Source: Botrytis cinerea B05.10 (Eukaryota > Ascomycota > Leotiomycetes > Helotiales > Sclerotiniaceae). From it: a stretch of 64,000 bases of DNA. A program made the translations under genes and the position numbers. The notes below the pieces were generated by a model, which had not been told where the DNA came from, searched no databases, and saw only the letters and a list, made by a program, of their open reading frames with translations. Shown here one piece after another: positions 60,174 to 64,000 of this stretch. The first letter of the stretch is position 1, and every line of letters begins with the position of its first letter. The stretch is from NCBI RefSeq assembly GCF_000143535.2, contig NC_037323.1, positions 1,240,001 through 1,304,000 on the forward strand, read 5' to 3'.

Positions 60174-60861
60174 GTCGGATAGTGTGTAAAAGGAATATGG
60201 AGGTGGAAAGGGATTTGGAAAGCAGGGGGTGAGAATTCTGTCTGGAAAGGGTGTTCAAGCTGGGCTATGGGACATCTCCGAAATCGCTGGGGAGGAAAAT
60301 AGACAGGGGTTTATGAATGATGAAATTCGGTTCATATTTTGACATATGGAGGGATGAAGAGGTGGAGATATGAAAGCACGACGAGAACGTTCATAGATTG
60401 ATGAATGGCCAGCGATGACGATGACAATGACGATGACGTACACCAGTATGTATATTATGATGTATTACGATCATCACGCGACTCTCAGCTCCATAGACAT
60501 ACTATACTATAATGAGAATCTATCTGGGGAAGGGAAATCCGGAGAAGTTGTGGGGTAATACTACTGTAAGATTAGAATATCCCCAGCTTTAGCTAAAGAC
60601 AGGGTCGGGTGGATAGGGATGGGCACAGGCCAGCATGACAAAAAGTATCAAAAGTATCAAAGTGGCAGGGAAAAGAATAAATGTTATCTGAGTTTCATTC
60701 TCTCCCAGTGAGGTCAACCATCTAAAATGTAACTATCCTGCTAACTCGATAGCAAGATCGACGAGAAGGATTTGACCTTCAAAATGCAACGAAAATAGAC
60801 CATATCGCCAAGCCATTATCAACCATCTCCCACCCAACCATTGTTACACGCGAAAAGCAAT
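60174..60861. other. Intergenic between convergent genes
   Basis: The 3' flanks of the mitochondrial-type gene and of glutamine synthetase. A GACGATGACAATGACGATGACG run at about 60415-60436 is a short low-complexity tract. No gene supported. Confidence 0.5.
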
Positions 60862-62344
60862 CTATTTCTTAACCTCAGTACCATCAAGTCCACCGAAAAT
60901 CTAGAATTTGGTTAGTCGAATTCATTTGCCACTTGATTATGAGTCAAACTTACAGTCTCCATCATAATACCAGTGATTTGATATGGGTCGGCATTTGAAG
61001 CGGGTCTTCTATCTTCAAAGTATCCGTAACCCTTGGCGCCACATTCTCTTGGAATACGAATGGATGCACCACGGTTGGCAACACCATAAGTGAAACTGTC
61101 GATGGAGCCGGTCTCATGTCTACCAGTAAGACGCATGGCGTTGTCATCTCCGTAAACTGCAATGTGCTCCTTGTGGCGACCCTCAAGCTTCTTGATAGCA
61201 GCCTCAATGTGCTTCATGCCTCCCTCTACACGCATCTCAGCACTTGAGAAGTTGGAGTGGAGACCAGCACCGTTCCAGTCACCTGGAATTGGCTTGGGGT
61301 GGAAAGAGATCTTGGCGCCGAATTCCTCAGCGACACGGTTGAGGAGGAAACGAGCCAACCAGAGGTGGTCACCCACTAAAACAAGAGTCAGTGATTATTC
61401 ATATTGGTAATGGAAACAGGGGAGTACCCACTTTCAATACCATCGCAAGGACCAACTTGGAACTCCCACTGAGCTGGCATAACCTCGGCGTTGGTACCGG
61501 AGATCTTGATGCCAGCATTCAAGCATGCCTTGTAGTGAGCCTCGACAATATCTCTGCAGAAAACCTTGCCGGTACCAACACCACAGTAGTATGGGCCTTG
61601 AGGACCTGGGAAACCATTTGTTGGCCATCCGTAAGGTCTATCGGACATATCGAGGAGAGTGTACTCTTGCTCCAAACCAAACCATGGCTCGTGGGACTTG
61701 TGTGCCTCCATGAGCTTGGCAGCCTCATGACGGTAGTTGAACTTGTTTGGGGTTCCATCAGGATCCCAGCACTCGGTCAAGACCAAGATGTTTGGGGCAC
61801 CACGGAATGGATCTGGGAAGATGGCGATGGGACGGAGGTAAACATCTGAGTTGTCACCGGGGGCTTGACCCGTCGAGCTACCGTCGAAGTTCCATTCTGG
61901 GAGATCATCGAGGGTGAATTGACCACTCTCTGGAATCTTGGTGAGAGTCTGTAAATAGAAAAATTGTGTTAGTGCATGACTCATTCGAGGTATTTTTAAA
62001 TTTTTTGTTGAGGATTGAGTTGGGGCGCAAAGCCGCGGGTATGTGTGTGTGTTGAATGATTTTGCTCACCTTTGACTTGGAACGGGTTCCGCCAGTGGAA
62101 TCGATCCAGATGTACCTTTGTAAAGGATTAGATTTTGAAAGAGGGGAAAAAAGTATTCCATTAATTAGCTTACTCTGCCATGGCAGATCCCTTCTGGTCG
62201 AGCGCCATGTATTTCATGAGCTGCAATGTTCAAAAGAAGCGGTTAGCACTTGTATTTTGGTTGCGCCGATAGCGGGGTGTGAGCGTGGAAAGAACGGGAA
62301 AAACTTACGTTCGCCGTGTAGGAAACAGTTGTTGAGCCAGCCAT
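60862..62344 (-). CDS. glnA: Glutamine synthetase
   Basis: Six exons (62309-62344, 62174-62220, 62070-62115, 61432-61948, 60954-61375, 60862-60900) give 368 residues, normal for eukaryotic type II enzyme. It makes glutamine from glutamate, ammonia and ATP in the cytosol. Visible signatures: DGSSTGQ (65-71), the ATP-binding [14 protein letters not shown] motif, and [11 protein letters not shown]. The 5' introns split the first 43 codons into three small exons, and the last exon encodes only [12 protein letters not shown] plus the stop. Every junction rejoins family sequence in frame. Upstream GATAAG motifs (62468-62473, 62735-62740) are of the kind bound by nitrogen GATA factors. The symbol follows Aspergillus usage. 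Confidence 0.95.
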
Positions 62345-64000
62345 GATTGCGGATGTATTATGAGAATATGGAGAGAAATCAAAAGAGAAGAGTAGACGGG
62401 ATGCTTCAAAAGCAAAGGATGGAAAGCTGGAGCGTGTGTGTGTGTGGGTGTTGTTGTTGTTGTTGTTGATAAGACTTCCAAAGTCCTAAGAGTAGGGAAG
62501 AAGAGTGTGGGGGGATTGGGGAAGAGAGAGAAAGAGAAAGGATGGTTGAAAGAGGAACTGGGAAAGCTTATGTAGTGAAGTGTAATTTTTTTTTCAATTC
62601 ACTAGATTTTGGGGAAACGGAAATGGGAATGGAAATGGCTGTGGACAAGACAAGACAAGACAAGACAGACAAGGACATGGACATGGACGCAGCAGGAGAA
62701 AATGAAAATAGAATGGGCTGCGATTGTCAGCGTAGATAAGAGTGGGGAAGGGAATATCGGCTAAAGCAAGAAGAACTTTTGTACGTTCGTCGCGCGTGGC
62801 TCATACATCGACGCCCTGCAGACGGAGAATGGGCGTTGGGCCATGCGCAGGGGGGTCGGGCTAGCAGGGGGCGCGGCGTGGCAATAGTGAATGGGCGAGG
62901 CAGTCCAGGAAATTAAGTAAATCGATAGAGTATTCAGTACCTAATTGGAATGGCCAGAGTCATATCAGGCAAATCAAGCAGTTGGATAATAAAATGGGAA
63001 CGATGACTCTTGGTGGCTCTCATGGGCGGAGCACCAGAAGCCATTTGTGGAGGGGCGTGTTTGAGCGGGATTGTGAAATGTGAAATGTACAATGGATGAT
63101 TTCATATGTGTCTAGTCTATCGAGAAAGAATCACTCACCTACGTATGTATGGATGGATAGATGGATGGATGGATGGATGATGTATGATGTATGTATGCCA
63201 GTATGCCAGTATGTGCACGACCAAGTTCCTCACTCGTCGCGCGATCACCATCATTCGCATTCTTCGCAACCGCTGTCGGGGAAACAGAGAGAAAGAAATG
63301 TACGCATTCGTCCATTCCAATCGTTCTGGATGTGCGATACCTACCATACCTACCCAGCTCGACACTACACACATATCTGATCTCCGTCTTTTGTTTGTTC
63401 CATACATCCATACATCCATACATCCATAGCACGGCGATTGTCTTCTGAGACTCTTCATTGTCGACATCCCCAGTCCCGTGGCGAGACAACATCCCATGTC
63501 CAAACCCTTTGAACACATCCATCTTCGAGAAGATGAGGCATATATTACTCTACTAAAAAGACCCATCCTTGAAAGATTCCCTGCCATCGAGCGTTCTTGA
63601 ATCACAAAAACCGCACAACCGCACAACCGCAAAAATAATCCTCCTGGGACAAATGCTTGTCGACCCAAACGTCCTGCACTTCGTACCTTCTTCCTTTGCA
63701 TCTCGACGTTCCCTTTCCGCAAATTGTTCCGCATCGTCACAATCCAGGGGCAATGCATACTATATTAGTCCGTCGGCCTAGTACGAGTGTGGTGTAGTTG
63801 TAGTACCTTTCCTGCTCCGAGAATTCAGAAAAGTAGTGTTGGTCCAAGGCGTCTCCATCCATACAAATGCAAAGGATCTACAGAAAAAATAAAACTGTGG
63901 TTCCGTCGTGCTATCGCTGTCGCCGAGCGGGTTCAACTATCGTGATTATCATCTTTGATTCAATCGAGTCACTCAAGTCATGCAAGTCAAATCCCGCGCG
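62345..64000. other. Glutamine synthetase promoter and distal unassigned DNA
   Basis: A (GTT)n tract at 62447-62468 reads CAA-rich in the likely leader. AAGACAAGAC repeats lie at 62648-62672 and (GGAT)n at about 63147-63180. GATAAG motifs occur at 62468 and 62735. Frames at 63096-63781 on both strands overlap microsatellites and are not supported. No gene reaches the window's right edge as far as I can see. Confidence 0.5.
62468..62740. promoter_or_regulatory. GATAAG motifs upstream of glutamine synthetase
   Basis: Two GATAAG hexamers (62468-62473 and 62735-62740) lie about 124 and 391 bp before the start codon. Nitrogen-regulating GATA factors (AreA/Nit2 family) bind this core. Six-base motifs arise by chance, so this is only suggestive. 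Confidence 0.3.

Noticed and set aside
63135..63758. 207-codon minus frame near the right edge
   Set aside because: It runs through GGAT/CATC microsatellites, has no motif, and overlaps equally long frames on the other strand.

Overview
The window comes from a filamentous ascomycete, most likely Botrytis (probably B. cinerea or a close relative; Leotiomycetes). Genes are interrupted by short introns of about 50-140 nt. The repeats are a Boty-like Ty3/Gypsy chromovirus and a Flipper-like pogo transposon, and the older copies are eroded into very AT-rich DNA in the way repeat-induced point mutation (RIP) does it. The species is inferred from these families; no database search was possible.

The left third (about 0.8-22.8 kb) is repeat DNA. 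Three Gypsy elements sit inside one another, each bounded by matching LTRs and a 5-bp target duplication. The oldest (minus strand, 1226-21072, CTTAG) is heavily RIPed. A second RIPed copy (plus, 5848-19027, TAAAT) sits in it. In that one sits an intact copy (plus, 9673-16244, ATTTC) with apparently identical 558-bp LTRs, a single 1618-residue gag-pol ORF ending in a chromodomain, and an antisense 191-residue ORF whose cysteines fit a GAL4-type Zn2Cys6 cluster. The whole nest interrupts one copy of an unclassified repeat that recurs inverted at 29388-30300. Next to it lies a truncated pogo relic that carries a solo LTR.

The middle (about 22.8-41 kb) is gene-poor. It holds a gene broken by three C-to-T type nonsense codons, a protein with a 27-bp coding minisatellite, two small secreted proteins, and a charged coiled-coil protein, separated by long stretches with no supported gene.

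The right third (about 41.9-62.4 kb) is ordinary euchromatin: a membrane-anchored type-B carboxylesterase/lipase, a large low-complexity protein with an unusual stop/start overlap in an intron, Mediator subunit Med1, a RIPed Flipper-like transposon, the SNF1/AMPK catalytic subunit, a predicted mitochondrial protein of unknown function, and glutamine synthetase. Med1 and SNF1 are convergent, with the dead transposon between their 3' ends. The genes do not form a pathway cluster; Med1, SNF1 and glutamine synthetase are conserved housekeeping or metabolic-control genes. Exon boundaries were worked out by hand from splice signals, reading frame and family knowledge.
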